Assembly (NCBI RefSeq): GCF_014356525.2
Contig: NC_052518.1
Coordinates: forward strand, 31,825,464 to 31,889,463
Length of the DNA: 64,000 bases
Source of the DNA: Nilaparvata lugens
Lineage: Eukaryota; Arthropoda; Insecta; Hemiptera; Delphacidae
Direction of reading: 5' to 3'
Below the pieces are notes generated by a model. The model saw only the letters and a list, made by a program, of their open reading frames with translations. It ran no database searches and was not told the origin of the DNA. The translations under genes were made by a program, and so were the position numbers. Below, piece by piece: positions 20,420 to 31,468 of this stretch. Positions within the stretch are counted from its first letter, which is position 1; each line of letters opens with the position of its first letter.

Positions 20420-23330
20420 TCAAAGTATGAAGGCACCACAACATTCCTCCATTGTATAGGGACACGCTTCCACAAGTACATTAGTAATTGAAGACAAGAA
20501 AAGCCTATGACTACCACATAACCGTATTCTTTCAGGTGGACAATTGAAGAGCTTCAGTCCCGAATAATATGGTCCTTTTTCCAAAAGTGTCAGTCTGTGA
20601 GCGGGGTACTGATATACAGCTGAACTCTTTGCTCTTGTGCTATAGCCATGGCAAACTACATTTCCCTCAAATCTCTCTGAATTTCTGAAGACAAAATTTA
20701 CAGTCTCAAGGAAGTGCAATGCTGGGACCGTGAGAAACCTGTATTTTCTAAAAATGGGCCTACATGAATTGGATGGCCGCAAGCCCTCCAAAACACGAAC
20801 AGCTTTCTTTTGCATCTTAAATATTTTATATAAATTATTTTTACTATTCCCCCAAAAGAAGATGCTGTAGCGTATTAGGGCTAAAAAATATCCATGATAC
20901 ACCTTCTGAGCTGTCTTTATAGTGGATGCAGTCCTCACAGTTCTCAGTGCAAAAAGTGCATGATAGAGCTGTTTTATAAGTTTTTCCAAGTGTTTATCCC
21001 ATTTCATATTTTTTTGCAATTCCACTCCAAGAAAACTAGTCACTTCAACAGACAAGCACTCCCTCCCATTTGAAGCATTCAGGTTTGAAGGTTCAGCATG
21101 ATGTCCCGTCACGGCAAACCTGATATAGTTGGATTTAGTCATATTCAACTTCAATGCGTTATGACCAAACCAATTGTTGAGTTGATGCATAGCCGTTTCA
21201 GCCCTAATCATAACTTCGCTATCATCCTTACCAGTAACCAGAACCGTTGTATCGTCAGCATATAAAATGAGCTTGCCATCTACATTATTTGGCAGGTCGT
21301 TTATAAATAAATTGAAAAGAGTCGGTCCAAGCACAGAGCCCTGTGGCACACCTTGCTCTTTCCCATGCTGAAAATACCAGTGAACTCCCATTACTCAATT
21401 TGACTGACTGATATCTATTTTCCAAATAGGACACGAAAAATTTCCCTGCACTACCAACAAATCCATAGAATCCAAGCTTATTCAACAACAGCTCATGGTC
21501 TACCATATCAAACGCCCTGGATAAATCGCAGAAAAGCCCTAAAGCCTTCCACGATCCATCCAGAGCATCCAACACATCTGATACAACTTCAAATATAGCA
21601 GACTTAGTTGACAATCCCCTCCTGAATCCAAATTGTTTGTTATGAAAAATGTTATTCTCATCTAAGTGAACCATCATCTGCTCAAACACAATCTTCTCAA
21701 ATATCTTGGAGAATACAGTTAAGAGGGCAATTGGTCGATAATTTTTAAGATCCTTCCTATCTCCCTTCTTGTGAATTGGTTTGATCAGAGCATACTTTAA
21801 TTTTTAACCTATTAATAATAAATGTTAGAGGCTCCAAGATAATGGGACTAACCTTCTTTATCACTCGTGATGAAATCTCGTCCCACCCAGTTGAGCCAGA
21901 ATTTTTCAAGCTATTTATGGCTTTCCTAACTACACTTATTGAGACACTTCTGAACTTGAAAGGAGGATACTGCCTATTTATTTGCTTGAGGTACTCTCTG
22001 CTCTCACATGTTCTAGCAGAGCCGGACATTTCAGATGCACATTCAACAAAATACTCATTGAACAAGGAAGCTATGCATTGTGGATTAGAGTACCTCCTAT
22101 TGTCAGCTGTAGTCAACTCTATCTTCTGCTCATCCCTATTTAATAGCCCCAGTTCATTTCTGACGATTGTCCAAGTGCCTCTATTAATATTGTTGGACTG
22201 TGCAATGAACATTTCATTGGTTTTTTGCTTAGCTAGCAGTATTGTCTTCTTTAAAGTTTTCTTATATTTGGCAAAATAGGACAGAAATTCAGGATGTCTG
22301 TTAGTCTTACTGAATGTGTAACTCTCTTTTCCTTCTACACGAAATCTTGATACCAGTGGTTAACCAGTTTTTTACCGAATCATTCTCTGTAACCTTAAAC
22401 TTTCTCAGGGGGAAGCAACTGGAGAAACAATTGTAAAACAATGAGTGAAAAGTATTAAATAATTTCTCACCATCATCATTAGTCATACATAGGGACCAAT
22501 TCACAGAGCTCAATGTGTCACAAAAGAATTTCAAGGACTCTTCATTAATACATCTTCCTAATCTGCAACTATTATTGTGTTCAACGTAGGGATTATTGGC
22601 TAATTCTATTGTTAGGGCTTCGTGGTCTGATAATCCTGGGTCAAAAATCTGTGCAAGAGTACTATCCACATTATAATTGGTCACAATATTGTCAATGCAG
22701 GTTGAAGACAATGAGGTTATTCTAGTTGGCCTGTCAAAGATAAATGAAAAACAGCTGGATTCAGTGATATTCCGGAAAGTACTGCTATTAGAGTTCCTCT
22801 TAAGAATATCAATATTATAATCACCACATAGAAATATAACTTTTCTCCTATAATCTCGTTTAAGCAGACATAAGAGCTTGTCATAAATATTGAAAAAATC
22901 TTCAAAACAACTATCTGGGGCTCTATAAACCGACACTACCAAAATTGTCTTATCTCTACCCTCCATTGAGACACTGAACTCAACCGCTGCACACTCAAAT
23001 ACACTTTCAATTGACAACCCCACAATATCCTCTCTAATCCTGTAATTCAGACCTTTTTTTAAAAGTATACAAGCTCCTCCTCTTCCCTTATTGGAACGAC
23101 AATAGACAGAGGCAGGCTTATAGTTTTGAGATTGTTCAGTAAACTGGTGTCACAGGATGACAGCCAGTGCTCAGTGAGAGCCACTACTGGAGGAATTTTA
23201 AGATCAGGAAGAAACACATTAAGCTCATCAATTTTTTTAACAATTCCCTGGATGTTTAAATAAAAAAGGAAGGGTGACCCCGTACTACCAGTGTCTGATT
23301 TTATTTCACCTGCGAACTTATTGACCTGTT
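20420..23330 (-). pseudogene. LINE ORF2: endonuclease plus reverse transcriptase, frameshifted
   Basis: The endonuclease starts near 23260 with LNIQGIVKKIDEL and ALTEHWL (about 23170). It continues with GDYNID (about 22820) and SDHEAL (22630), the metal-binding and catalytic signatures of AP-type LINE endonucleases. The RT follows: SGSTGWDEISSRVIKK, NYRPIALLTVFSKIFEKI, a KQFGFRRG block, DLSRAFDMVDHELLLNKLG (motif A), QGVPQGSVLGPTLFNLFIND (motif B), LYADDTTVLV (motif C, 21251-21262) and the thumb (TSFLGVELQKNMKWDKHLEK). The C-terminal region runs to the stop at 20420. Frame changes fall near 23120, 22330, 21780 and 21380. The product would have nicked DNA and copied the LINE RNA at the nick; this copy cannot. 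Confidence 0.9.
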
Positions 23331-24092
23331 CACTAAAAAATGTAGTTGGGTATTTGAGCGTGTAAAACTATTATTTAATTCTTCGGCAGCTTTATTATCT
23401 GTATTAGTGTCACCAGTCATGTTTAAATCATCACCCAGACTCGAAATGTTATTTGTACCTTCTGTATCTAATCTAGCCATTTGTGCACCACCGTGAGATT
23501 TTCCAAGTGTTACAACTGTATCACTAGTGTGTCCACCAACACCAAGCAGATGATTTATTATGTATTTTCGGATTCTTTTCTTTCCCTGACTCTTATTTAA
23601 ATGAAGGCCGTGACGAGTGTAATCCCCTATTTCAAAGTGGCCAAGGTCGAGTAGGTCTAAATCATCACTACTGGAAATCTGACCTGATAGCCATGAATTC
23701 AGCTTGTTGACGTTCACATTCATAAGGGGCTTATCATATCTGTACGGAATCGTTGATATAGTTACATTTGTGCGCTTCGAGATGTCCATAATTGATTGCA
23801 AATTCAATTCAGTTGGCTGTTTAGCATTATTCACTACATCGTTAGCTCCAGCCAGTACAACTACCCTGTCATTTAAATCGAAGTCTTTTGTAAATTCAGC
23901 AATATCATGTGTAACTGTGCTGAAGTTAGCACCCGGTCTTGCCACTACTGTTACTTCGAAACCATCGTCACAGAGATCGTTATTTAAATCCCACCCTAGG
24001 TCTCTACCATGACTATCAGCCATTACCAACACTCTTTTCTTTTTTTTTGACTTTCGTGGTTTTACGTTTCTAGGTATAAAATTTTTAATCAA
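23301..24092 (-). pseudogene. LINE ORF1, SGNH/GDSL esterase portion
   Basis: A basic start (RKSKKKKRVLV) leads into the SGNH fold. MADSHGRDLGWDL is block I with the nucleophile serine, VVARPGANFS is block II with the glycine, VVLAGANDVV is block III (GxND), and YTRHGLHLNKSQG is block V with the catalytic histidine. The usual Asp two residues before His-x-x-H context is here Y-T-R-H, so the acid of the triad needs checking. A polar tail (about residues 180-263) follows and overlaps the start of ORF2. SGNH domains are known in ORF1 proteins of CR1/L2-type LINEs, where an RNP or membrane/lipid role has been proposed. The first 'codon' is TTG, so the frame really continues from upstream. Confidence 0.85.
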
Positions 24093-24262
24093 ATTCTTCT
24101 TTGTAGTTTTGTTTTGATTATTATTACCTATCTCATTCTGTGCTATATTTTAGTCGCTTAAGATTGTGAAACAGTTTTCCGTAACAGTTACATTAGTGTG
24201 TGATGACCCGCAATTAGAAACCGTGTCACCCGGAGAATAGAAACACTTGAGATCTTGTATTT

Positions 24263-24907
24263 CTATTTCCAAGGTTTTTTTTCTCCTTTCAGACAATTAT
24301 TTTCAGCCTCCAACACCTCGATGCTAATTCTCATCTGATCTATAGTGGATTTACTCTCCATCAACCTTTTATCTATGTCGATGGAGTGATCCACATCATC
24401 ACTCCATTGTTGCTTCAGTGTGGCCATATTCTCGATTAATTTACTATTCTCACTTCTCAGCAATTCAATAATTTCGTCGCGGTCGTCGATTGAAAATCTA
24501 AAATCAGAATTTGATGGTGATTTCGAAAAGTCCGGTGTGCTACATGAGTTTGTATTGTTAAATATTTTAGGGATAGCAAATAAGATATCAGCTGTATCAT
24601 TGAGAGAATTATTTATGGATCTCTCTATTATTGCATCATTGTCAGGAGATTTCCTAGTTGAATCATTTAGAGATAATGAATTATCTTCCATAGCGCTGCC
24701 TGAGGTGTTAGGTGGATGATTAAGCTTGCAGGTTGGAGTGGACTCAAGAGAATATGCTTGGTCTGTTTTTATTGAAATTTTGCATTCCTTTTTTAAACAT
24801 CGCCAAATTATGTAACCCTGGGATGAAGTTCTATCTTTCCTAAATTTATATCCATCGAGATTCACCGCAGGATTACCCTTACTAGTTATGGCCTCTTGCA
24901 ACTTCAT
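24263..24907 (-). pseudogene. LINE ORF1, FLYWCH-type zinc finger and coiled coil
   Basis: From the likely start MKLQEAITSKGNP, the first 65 residues read NLDGYKFRKDRTSSQGYIIW, RCLKKECKISIKTD and STPTCKLNHPP. G-Y-F...G...WRC...C...H is the FLYWCH zinc-finger pattern, normally a C2H2 DNA- or protein-binding fold. A Ser/Asn/Asp-rich linker follows. The last 70 residues are a heptad-like helix (EIIELLRSENSKLIENMATL, MRISIEVLEAENNCLKGEK) suited to oligomerisation. The frame breaks in an A-run at about 24275; one base restores continuity for about 40 codons, then an in-frame TAA (about 24150) precedes the esterase part. The open frame also extends 19 codons upstream, probably as 5' UTR. Confidence 0.8.
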
Positions 24908-24990
24908 CACGGAGTAATTCCCTAATATATCTATTGATAATATCAATTTAATTATCATTATCACTAATTTGAATGCTATTATTTTGGGCT

Positions 24991-26472
24991 ACTTTTATTT
25001 AGTTATGTAGAAACCAGTTAATTCATAAAGAAATCGGGAAATAATTTAATTTATCTATTTTTAGCCTATCAAAAATTATAATTTTATAGAAAAAAACCTG
25101 GAAAATTGACGTGAGAAATTGGGTTTACGTTCGTTCGATCAATTTGAACCTTAAAAACAAAAATGTTCAGAAAAGTTGTTAGGTTTTGTGGAAGAAGAAG
25201 AAAAGAGGATTTTGTGAAGAGAAGGTGGCAAGGAATATAAGGAATAATAAGATAGCTTACAAGGATAATCTACAGACCGGGAGAGGTTGAATTAATCGCT
25301 CAAAAACAGATAGACACAAATAAAAAACCAGAAAATGTTCAAAATCTACGGCATATAACAATTCAATGAAAAATTTGAAAATCTATTCAAGTTCGTAGAG
25401 AGAGTGGCTTGTGTTGAATTCGCTTGTGCCCCGTCCCACCCCGGGCCAAAGGCGAATGTCACAGGGTACAGTGTTTACAGATATTACACGGCAACCTGCT
25501 CATTCAACAATCCACTATACAGTATATAGGTAGTCAAAATTATACGAACTGAAGTCGCAGCTTTGAGCTGATCAGATAGATATCTGTAGATAGTTAAGAA
25601 AACCAAATCAGGAAAGTGGAAGAAGGAAGTCAGGGGTTCAGGATTGACAAGCAAAAAGCAACTATAAGCTCTATTATGAACTATTTATTATTATCCACTT
25701 ATATTGTTTGAATTATTATACTCTTTTGTTTTTAGATATAACCGTTTGAAAAGATGGGAATTTGTGGAGAAATTAGAATTGAATATAATGTATAGTATTA
25801 TCAATCAACTAGGCTCTATTATGAACGATTTATAGTTATTTACTTATATTGTTTTGAATTATTATAGTCTTTGTTTCAGATATTATAGAAAAACAATTAT
25901 GAAGCTCAACTTATCAAAAGGGAAACTTATGGAAATGTTGTTTACCACAGTTATTACTAATTTTGGTTTCTTTATAATAGAAATGTTTAGAAGAGTAAAA
26001 TTATTTAACAAAAAAAAATTTATGTAACGCACAGTGTTCTAGAAATAATTTGACGTTACGGTACTCAATTTATGATTAATTAGAGAATTGAAATGCTGTA
26101 AGAAAAAAGGATTCGAAAATTGATGCTCAATTGAAGAGAAACTGTTATCTTTAGTGTTCACACTAATATTAATCGGAACCAACGATTCTTATCAAGACGA
26201 TAAAGGCACACCCGAAAAACAAAACCAGTGATAAAGTAATATTATACTGAAAGGTAAATTTAAAAACTCCTTATCGGTCAACCTGTCTTCGAAAATCCCG
26301 TCACTCGTTCAAGAATCTAACCTCCAACTCCGATTAAGCTACTCCAGAAGGACATACAGTTTCCAGGATCAAAATATCTAAGTACACAACCAAGTAACAC
26401 CTGAATAAAAACACTACTACTCTTTTGGAGACCCAAAGATTAAATTTTGAATTATTCAGGATTTATGGTACA
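24991..26472. other. Interior of the composite between LINE 5' end and right arm
   Basis: Contains a C-rich patch at 25425-25460, a local duplication (GCTCTATTATGAAC at 25668 and 25813, period about 145 bp with matching ATTATAGTCTTTGTTT ends) and AT-rich filler. No transposase or other coding remnant was recognised, and the LINE 5' UTR may occupy the first part. Confidence 0.5.
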
Positions 26473-27128
26473 GGAAATAATGCAAGTTATTGAAAAAGTC
26501 ATATCATTGTAGAATGTTAAAATATTGATTAAAACTTGTGAATATTGTCAGAGAGAAATCAGGTGATTTCACCCTAGGAACACCACTTGATGCCTGCTGT
26601 TTGTGAATTTCCTCATTTTATCCAATCAATCTTTATTTTGAAGGTGTTCATTCCAGATATTAGCAGTTTTGAACACTTTATCATGGAACTTACCTTTTCG
26701 AATTTATACTCATTCGAAAGCTTATGAAATGGAGAAGTTTTTGAAATATTGAAACCACTATAATCACCCAGAGAAAAACCGAGAAAAAACGGTTTGAAAT
26801 TTCACTTTGAATTTGAAGAATAGCATTTTTCCAAGTTTAAGCCCTAATAAAAAACTACAAAATATCTTACAACAAATAAAATTACATAATTCTTGTTTGA
26901 AATGTTTTTTCTTTACAACAATACTCTTGAAATTGAAATTCGACCAGTAGTTTTCGAGTTATTGAGTATTTAATGACCAGAAGTAGGCATATTCTGAAAA
27001 TATTGAAAAATCGATATATCTCGAAAACTAAGGTCGATAGGAAAAAAGTTTAATGAACAGTTTTTGTCAGAAATGTCGAGTAGGATCTATGGTTAACGGC
27101 TGTTACAACCTTGGTGATACACCCTGTA
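26473..27128 (-). repeat. Right arm of the giant inverted repeat, about 656 bp
   Basis: Reverse complement of 19550-20186. It ends ACACCCTGTA with TA immediately outside (27129-27130). It keeps the roughly 17 bp (around CAATCAATCTTTATTTTGA, near 26622-26642) that the left arm lacks. The arms differ by scattered point changes, so they are not a recent exact duplication. Confidence 0.9.
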
Positions 27129-27130
27129 TA

Positions 27131-27879
27131 CTTGATCTACTCCTGTCTTCTTATTGCCTTTCCTACATCATCTTCTTCTTCGCTATCGTATTCACTGTCG
27201 TTGTTCTCCTCTCACCTCACGGCTAAAATGCTAACAAAAGCAGAGGCCGCTCGGACTCCATTTCCCATCCTGTCTACTCGCTTCGATGCGTCCGGAAACC
27301 ATTATTTCAAAACGGATCCAACACTCGACCCTTCTCAATATTATCAGCATATTATTGCATATGAAATAATCTGCTAAAGAGTACACCATTTAGTATTCAA
27401 CCCAAACATTGATAATATCTGATTAATACACCGCAAATGAAATAAGCAAAGTAATACACCAAACAGTATCTACCGTATTCGAAAGTGTAGCCCTGTCAAA
27501 TTCATTGTTTCACAAAGACTGATATTTGCTCCACTGATATCCATGAAGATAGAATTATATTTGCCAAGAAAGCCTACTCAAAAATAAATTGAATTATTCA
27601 CCGAGGACTTTATTATTGTTCCATACAACACTGTATTTACTGAGAAAGTTCATTCAAATTTTGGATTTCACCGAATAATTTTGATTGGAAGTTAACAACG
27701 TGAACTTATTCTACTTGAATACACACTATAACATGATCAGTCGGGTACTTCACCTACGCAAAAATAATTATTCTCACTTGGAAATTGGTAACAATTGATT
27801 GAAACTGCTTTGTACAAGCAAATCAATAAAGCAAACATCAAACTTTACATATTAGCTGAATGGGGGAAGTAATAATACC
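27131..27879. other. Intergenic DNA, nothing recognised
   Basis: The 27111-27377 open frame has a Ser-rich start from CT-rich DNA and no domain. Confidence 0.3.
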
Positions 27880-27990
27880 CCTACGGGACCCTAACACAAT
27901 TCTAGTGGGCATAATGCGAAATACGAACCCGCGTTTTGGATTGGGCCTTTGAGGTGGCCGCCAAGAAGAGCTTCACTAGGCCACAGGTCT
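27880..27990 (-). repeat. Probable tRNA-derived SINE fragment
   Basis: On the minus strand, TGGCCTAGTGAAG (27972-27983 region) fits an RNA polymerase III A box. About 45 bp later, GGGTTCGTATT (about 27920-27930) fits a B box. The spacing and order are those of tRNA-related SINE heads. A 3' tail was not defined, and no intact tRNA cloverleaf is claimed. Confidence 0.5.
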
Positions 27991-28144
27991 ACTCTAATAC
28001 ACACAGCATAGACATCATCTCACAGGTCTGCATGATTGAAATCTGATGCCTAATAATTTTGCAATGCTGAAAATAATTGAGCAAGTGGTAGATTATATTT
28101 GCTGTTTACCAGAGAATAAAGTGTTTTAATATTCGTTTTTACAA

Positions 28145-28258
28145 CAGTTTTATAATGAGGGTCTTCAACGCACCAGTTAGATGTTGTAAAGAGTTAGGAC
28201 ATTTCGCTCATTTATAAGGCAAACATTTCACAAGTGCTTTAAAGACATTATAAAACTG
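28145..28258. mobile_element. Small hAT-type MITE, 114 bp
   Basis: Ends are perfect 13-bp inverted repeats (CAGTTTTATAATG and its complement), with weaker pairing further in (GTCTTCAACGCAC against GTGCTTTAAAGAC). Flanks are TTTTACAA on the left and TTTTACAC on the right, a 7/8 match. An 8-bp duplication and a CAG-type end are hAT features. Confidence 0.7.
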
Positions 28259-28364
28259 TTTTACACAGCTTTTTTATCTACGACTATTCAAGCAATGTTT
28301 CACATAGCTGACCTGTTGTGAGGTTATAAATCAACCATCTGGCCTATTTTGGGTGAAAAGATTT

Positions 28365-28620
28365 GAAAACTGAAAACTGAAAACTGGACAAACTTAAAAC
28401 ATGACGTACTGAAAACTTGATGAACTAGAAACTTGAGCTGAAAACTTGATGAAATGACAACTCGACCAACTGAAAACTTGATAAACTGAGAACTTGATGA
28501 ATTGAAAACTTGACCGAATGATAAACTGTCGCAATGAAAACTTGACATACTGAAAACTCAATAAACTGAAATCTTGACGAAGTGAAAACTTGTCAAACTG
28601 GAAACTTGATAAACTAAAAT
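28365..28620 (+). repeat. Minisatellite, unit about 18-20 bp (CTGAAAACTTGATAAA type)
   Basis: Variants of ACTGAAAACTTGA(T/C)(A/G)AA recur about 13 times with drift. Open frames on the minus strand reading FSxxSFQxxKFS are products of the repeat. The same unit occurs inside the element at 55748-56110. Confidence 0.9.
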
Positions 28621-30501
28621 CTGCTGCCAGCATCAGAAACCCTGTTATAATGTTAAAGTCGTTGCATAAAGTCCTAATGAAAGTATAGTTTTGAAAATTC
28701 ATTGCGAAAAGACCCCATTATGGGATTGACTGTGATGCTGCAATGTTTACATTATAACATGGTCGTAGATAAAAATAATTTCAAACTTCAAACTCGAACA
28801 GTTCTTCGAGGTGTTACACTTCTCGTCATAGCCTTTGATGTGGACTCTAGTGTCATTCAAATTCCAGAGAGATGTGACACCTTTGACATTCATTTTGGAC
28901 TATAATAAACCAATCATAATTATTTAAAATCCCATAAATCACCACTGGCCCGCGGATCTCAATTTGACTAATAACGATTTAGTATCTGCAATACTTGGGC
29001 GTATTGTAAATCTATTCACACTATAACACAAATCTATAAACTACGATTGTTACATGATTATGCATCAAACAAACGACTAACTAAAGGAACATCTATCATT
29101 GTTCAAATAAGAATCTACAATGTAAAGATATTCCTTGTCTAAGGATGAATTGCATAAATCGTCATACTTACATACGATCAAAGTTAACAGTGGTTTACAG
29201 TTTAAGTAATAACATCCAAACTTCTGTAAGCTCCAAATGCAAATTTACCTGAAACAATAAAAACGTTTTTCTTAATAGGGGCCTTTAATAATAATTTAAG
29301 GCTATTGCAAATATCTATTTTATGTATATTAGTAAATCTAAGCTCAGCCAATTTTTTCAATCTCATAACACGAGCTTTAAGGGCCCAAACTTTGCCAAAT
29401 TCACTCTAGCATACGCTTAGATTATAAATACTGTACATTATATTTAAATGTGGAAAACATTTTAATTTTAAACGCTCTTTGATATTTACACAGTCGCCGC
29501 TCGATTATTCAAGAAACTTCAATGAGAAACAAATGAGAGTTGATGGGTTTTTTGTTTGGGACGATGCTCACTCGAGTTCTCTAGATTTGTGCGTGAGTAA
29601 AGTGAGAGATGTTGTTACCTTGAGGTAATATAGAGGTTATGAATCACTTCATGTTCATATACTAAACAAATTGAAACTCGCAGTTCTGAGACATTCTTGA
29701 ATTCTTCATTATAATTATGATTATCACCTCCATCTTTGAAGTATAACAGTTATTTTCATCTTGCAGACATTAATGTTTTTCTTGAACAATCCATTGCCTA
29801 CCTCTCATGTGAAGAGAGATGTGAATTTCTATGTCCATGCAATATATTCACGCTAATATACGTAATAGCCACAACGTATTCTACATGAATCGTATTCGAG
29901 ATGAGTTGAAGACACAGATTTGTACTGGCGTGAAAGAAATTAATCAACAGAGTAGAAGCCAATGATTCCGATTTCAAAATATAAGATTTAAATTAGATTC
30001 ATTGTAATGTAGATAATAAATTGTTCAAATTCAAAGGGCTTAGCCTAGATGACGACAGCTGTAATAGGCAATGTCAAACTTTAAACCCCCATACTTACTT
30101 TTTGTCGAATAATTCCTAAGATGTGGTGACAAATCTATTGAATATATGGGACTGGAATCAATTTAATTTTGAAGGATTTATATCCAATAATTTTCTTCCA
30201 CGTTTTGCTACTACTTGATTAGATTTTGAATCAGCAAATTCAAGATTTTGACAGCATCAAAAGACTTATTACATACCTGATTGAATCGCAAGGGGTTGGG
30301 AGAAATTGGACAGTGGAATGATTTAATCTAAATTCAATATAGTAGGGACTATAAGAGTATAAGATTTCATAACGATTACAAATAAAATATAGAATCCTTA
30401 TATGAAATGCTTCTAGGAAGTAATATATCAATGCAATACATAAATTTAAATACATATAACACTAATAAAAACAAAAAACACAAAACAGACAGATTTAAAA
30501 A
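28621..30501. other. AT-rich intergenic DNA, nothing recognised
   Basis: Read on both strands. The open frames at 28702-28905 and 30240-30455 have no domain. Confidence 0.35.
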
Positions 30502-30810
30502 CACTCGGTTTCCGAGCTCGAGATTTAGCTAAGTTCTAGACTTTGAAAAGCTGGAATCAGAAAATAGGATTTTCCGGAACGGGGCGAAGTCGTAGTTTTT
30601 ATGATAATATTCATTTTCTTATTTCTATAATTGGAAACGTTTTTATTGACGAAATGAAACATCCCTGAATAATTCAAAATAGCTGAAACTTTACACTATT
30701 TTCTCTTTATTTTATCTTCTGTTCCATTTTCTAGTCTTTCGAAATTTGAATTGAACTACTCCAAAAGTCTAGACTTTAGCTAAATCCCGAGCTCGGAGAC
30801 CGGCCCTAAG
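30502..30810. mobile_element. MITE with CCGAGCTCG-GATTTAGCTAA inverted ends
   Basis: The left end reads CGGTTTCCGAGCTCGAGATT then TAGCTAAGTTCTAGACTTT. The right end, reversed, reads CCGGTCTCCGAGCTCGGGAT then TTAGCTAAAGTCTAGACTTT. The arms are about 45 bp with a few mismatches, around an AT-rich centre without coding potential. The target duplication is unclear. Confidence 0.8.
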
Positions 30811-31139
30811 AAACATACAATTACAGGAATTCTCGATAGTTGTGCTATCTTTTTCAACTGATGAGTGGAGACTCTTCACCAGAAGAATCTTGAATTTGAA
30901 GACTCTTCACTCATCAGTTGAAAAATTGTTATTTATAATAATAATTTTCCCCAGAGAATAATTTTCCTCAATATTATTTGAAGACAGTTATTTGAATAGA
31001 AGTTTTATCATTCTTATGAATCTTCTATCCCATGTAGAGAGTGAGGTATTTTAAAACGTATTTATGTTTTATTCATTATTTGTATAGATGACACTAAATG
31101 TGAATAACATTGGAAGAGAAATAATAAATTATACTTATC
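30811..31139. other. Intergenic DNA with a small inverted pair
   Basis: TTTTTCAACTGATGAGTGGAGACTCTTCAC at about 30851-30880 is mirrored by GACTCTTCACTCATCAGTTG-AAAAA at 30900-30925, forming a hairpin of about 20 bp. Confidence 0.6.
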
Positions 31140-31468
31140 ATTCTTCCTATCTATTGCTATTCATACTGTTGCTATCCTTGTCTATCATTCGAAAAAGCAA
31201 ATAGCGCTATCCTTCTTCAATGATTTAGTCAAGCTCAATTATGAAAGTTTATTATTGAATAGTTATTGCAAAATATGTTTTTGACAAATAATGGATAATT
31301 GATCATTTTAAACAAGAATGAACAGTTAATGTTACATTGAAGGATTGATATTTCCGGATTACGATATACCGGAATCAGCTATTTTATATAGGAGGCAGTG
31401 ACAAGGCAGAGAATCGGCAAAGCTGTTCTTCTATCTTTCTCAACTGCTCTTATAACGTGGACCTCACC
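31140..31468 (+). mobile_element. MITE, GGTCCACG family, copy at 31 kb
   Basis: Contains TGTTGCTATCCTTGTCTATC, CAAATAGCGCTATCC, ACGATATACCGGAATCAGCT, GGCAGAGAATCGGCAAAGCT and the 3' end CTTATAACGTGGACCTCACC. The 5' terminal repeat is eroded. It is longer inside than the copy at 4525-4743, which suggests the 4.5-kb copy is an internally deleted form. Confidence 0.75.

Larger units (their letters stand above)
20270..24990 (-). mobile_element. Nearly full-length, dead CR1/L2-group LINE
   Basis: In minus-strand order it has ORF1 (FLYWCH-type finger, coiled coil, SGNH esterase), then ORF2 (apurinic-type endonuclease, reverse transcriptase), a short 3' UTR and AATAAA. The order and the esterase-bearing ORF1 are as described for CR1/L2-group LINEs. 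At least one frameshift plus one stop in ORF1 and four frameshifts in ORF2 make it inactive, but every domain survives. The exact 5' end and target duplication were not determined. Confidence 0.85.
19550..27128. mobile_element. 7.6-kb composite element bounded by long inverted repeats
   Basis: Two arms in opposite orientation begin with the same TACAGGGTGT end and both abut TA (19548-19549 and 27129-27130). That fits a single TA-duplicating DNA-transposon or foldback insertion. The 6.3-kb centre holds a dead CR1-group LINE (minus strand) and about 1.5 kb of other sequence, with no transposase recognised. The alternative is two copies of one short element inserted in opposite orientation. The TA at both outer ends fits either reading. 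Confidence 0.65.

Noticed and set aside
28324..28702. Minus frames reading FSxxSFQxxKFS
   Set aside because: Translations of the ACTGAAAACTTGA minisatellite.
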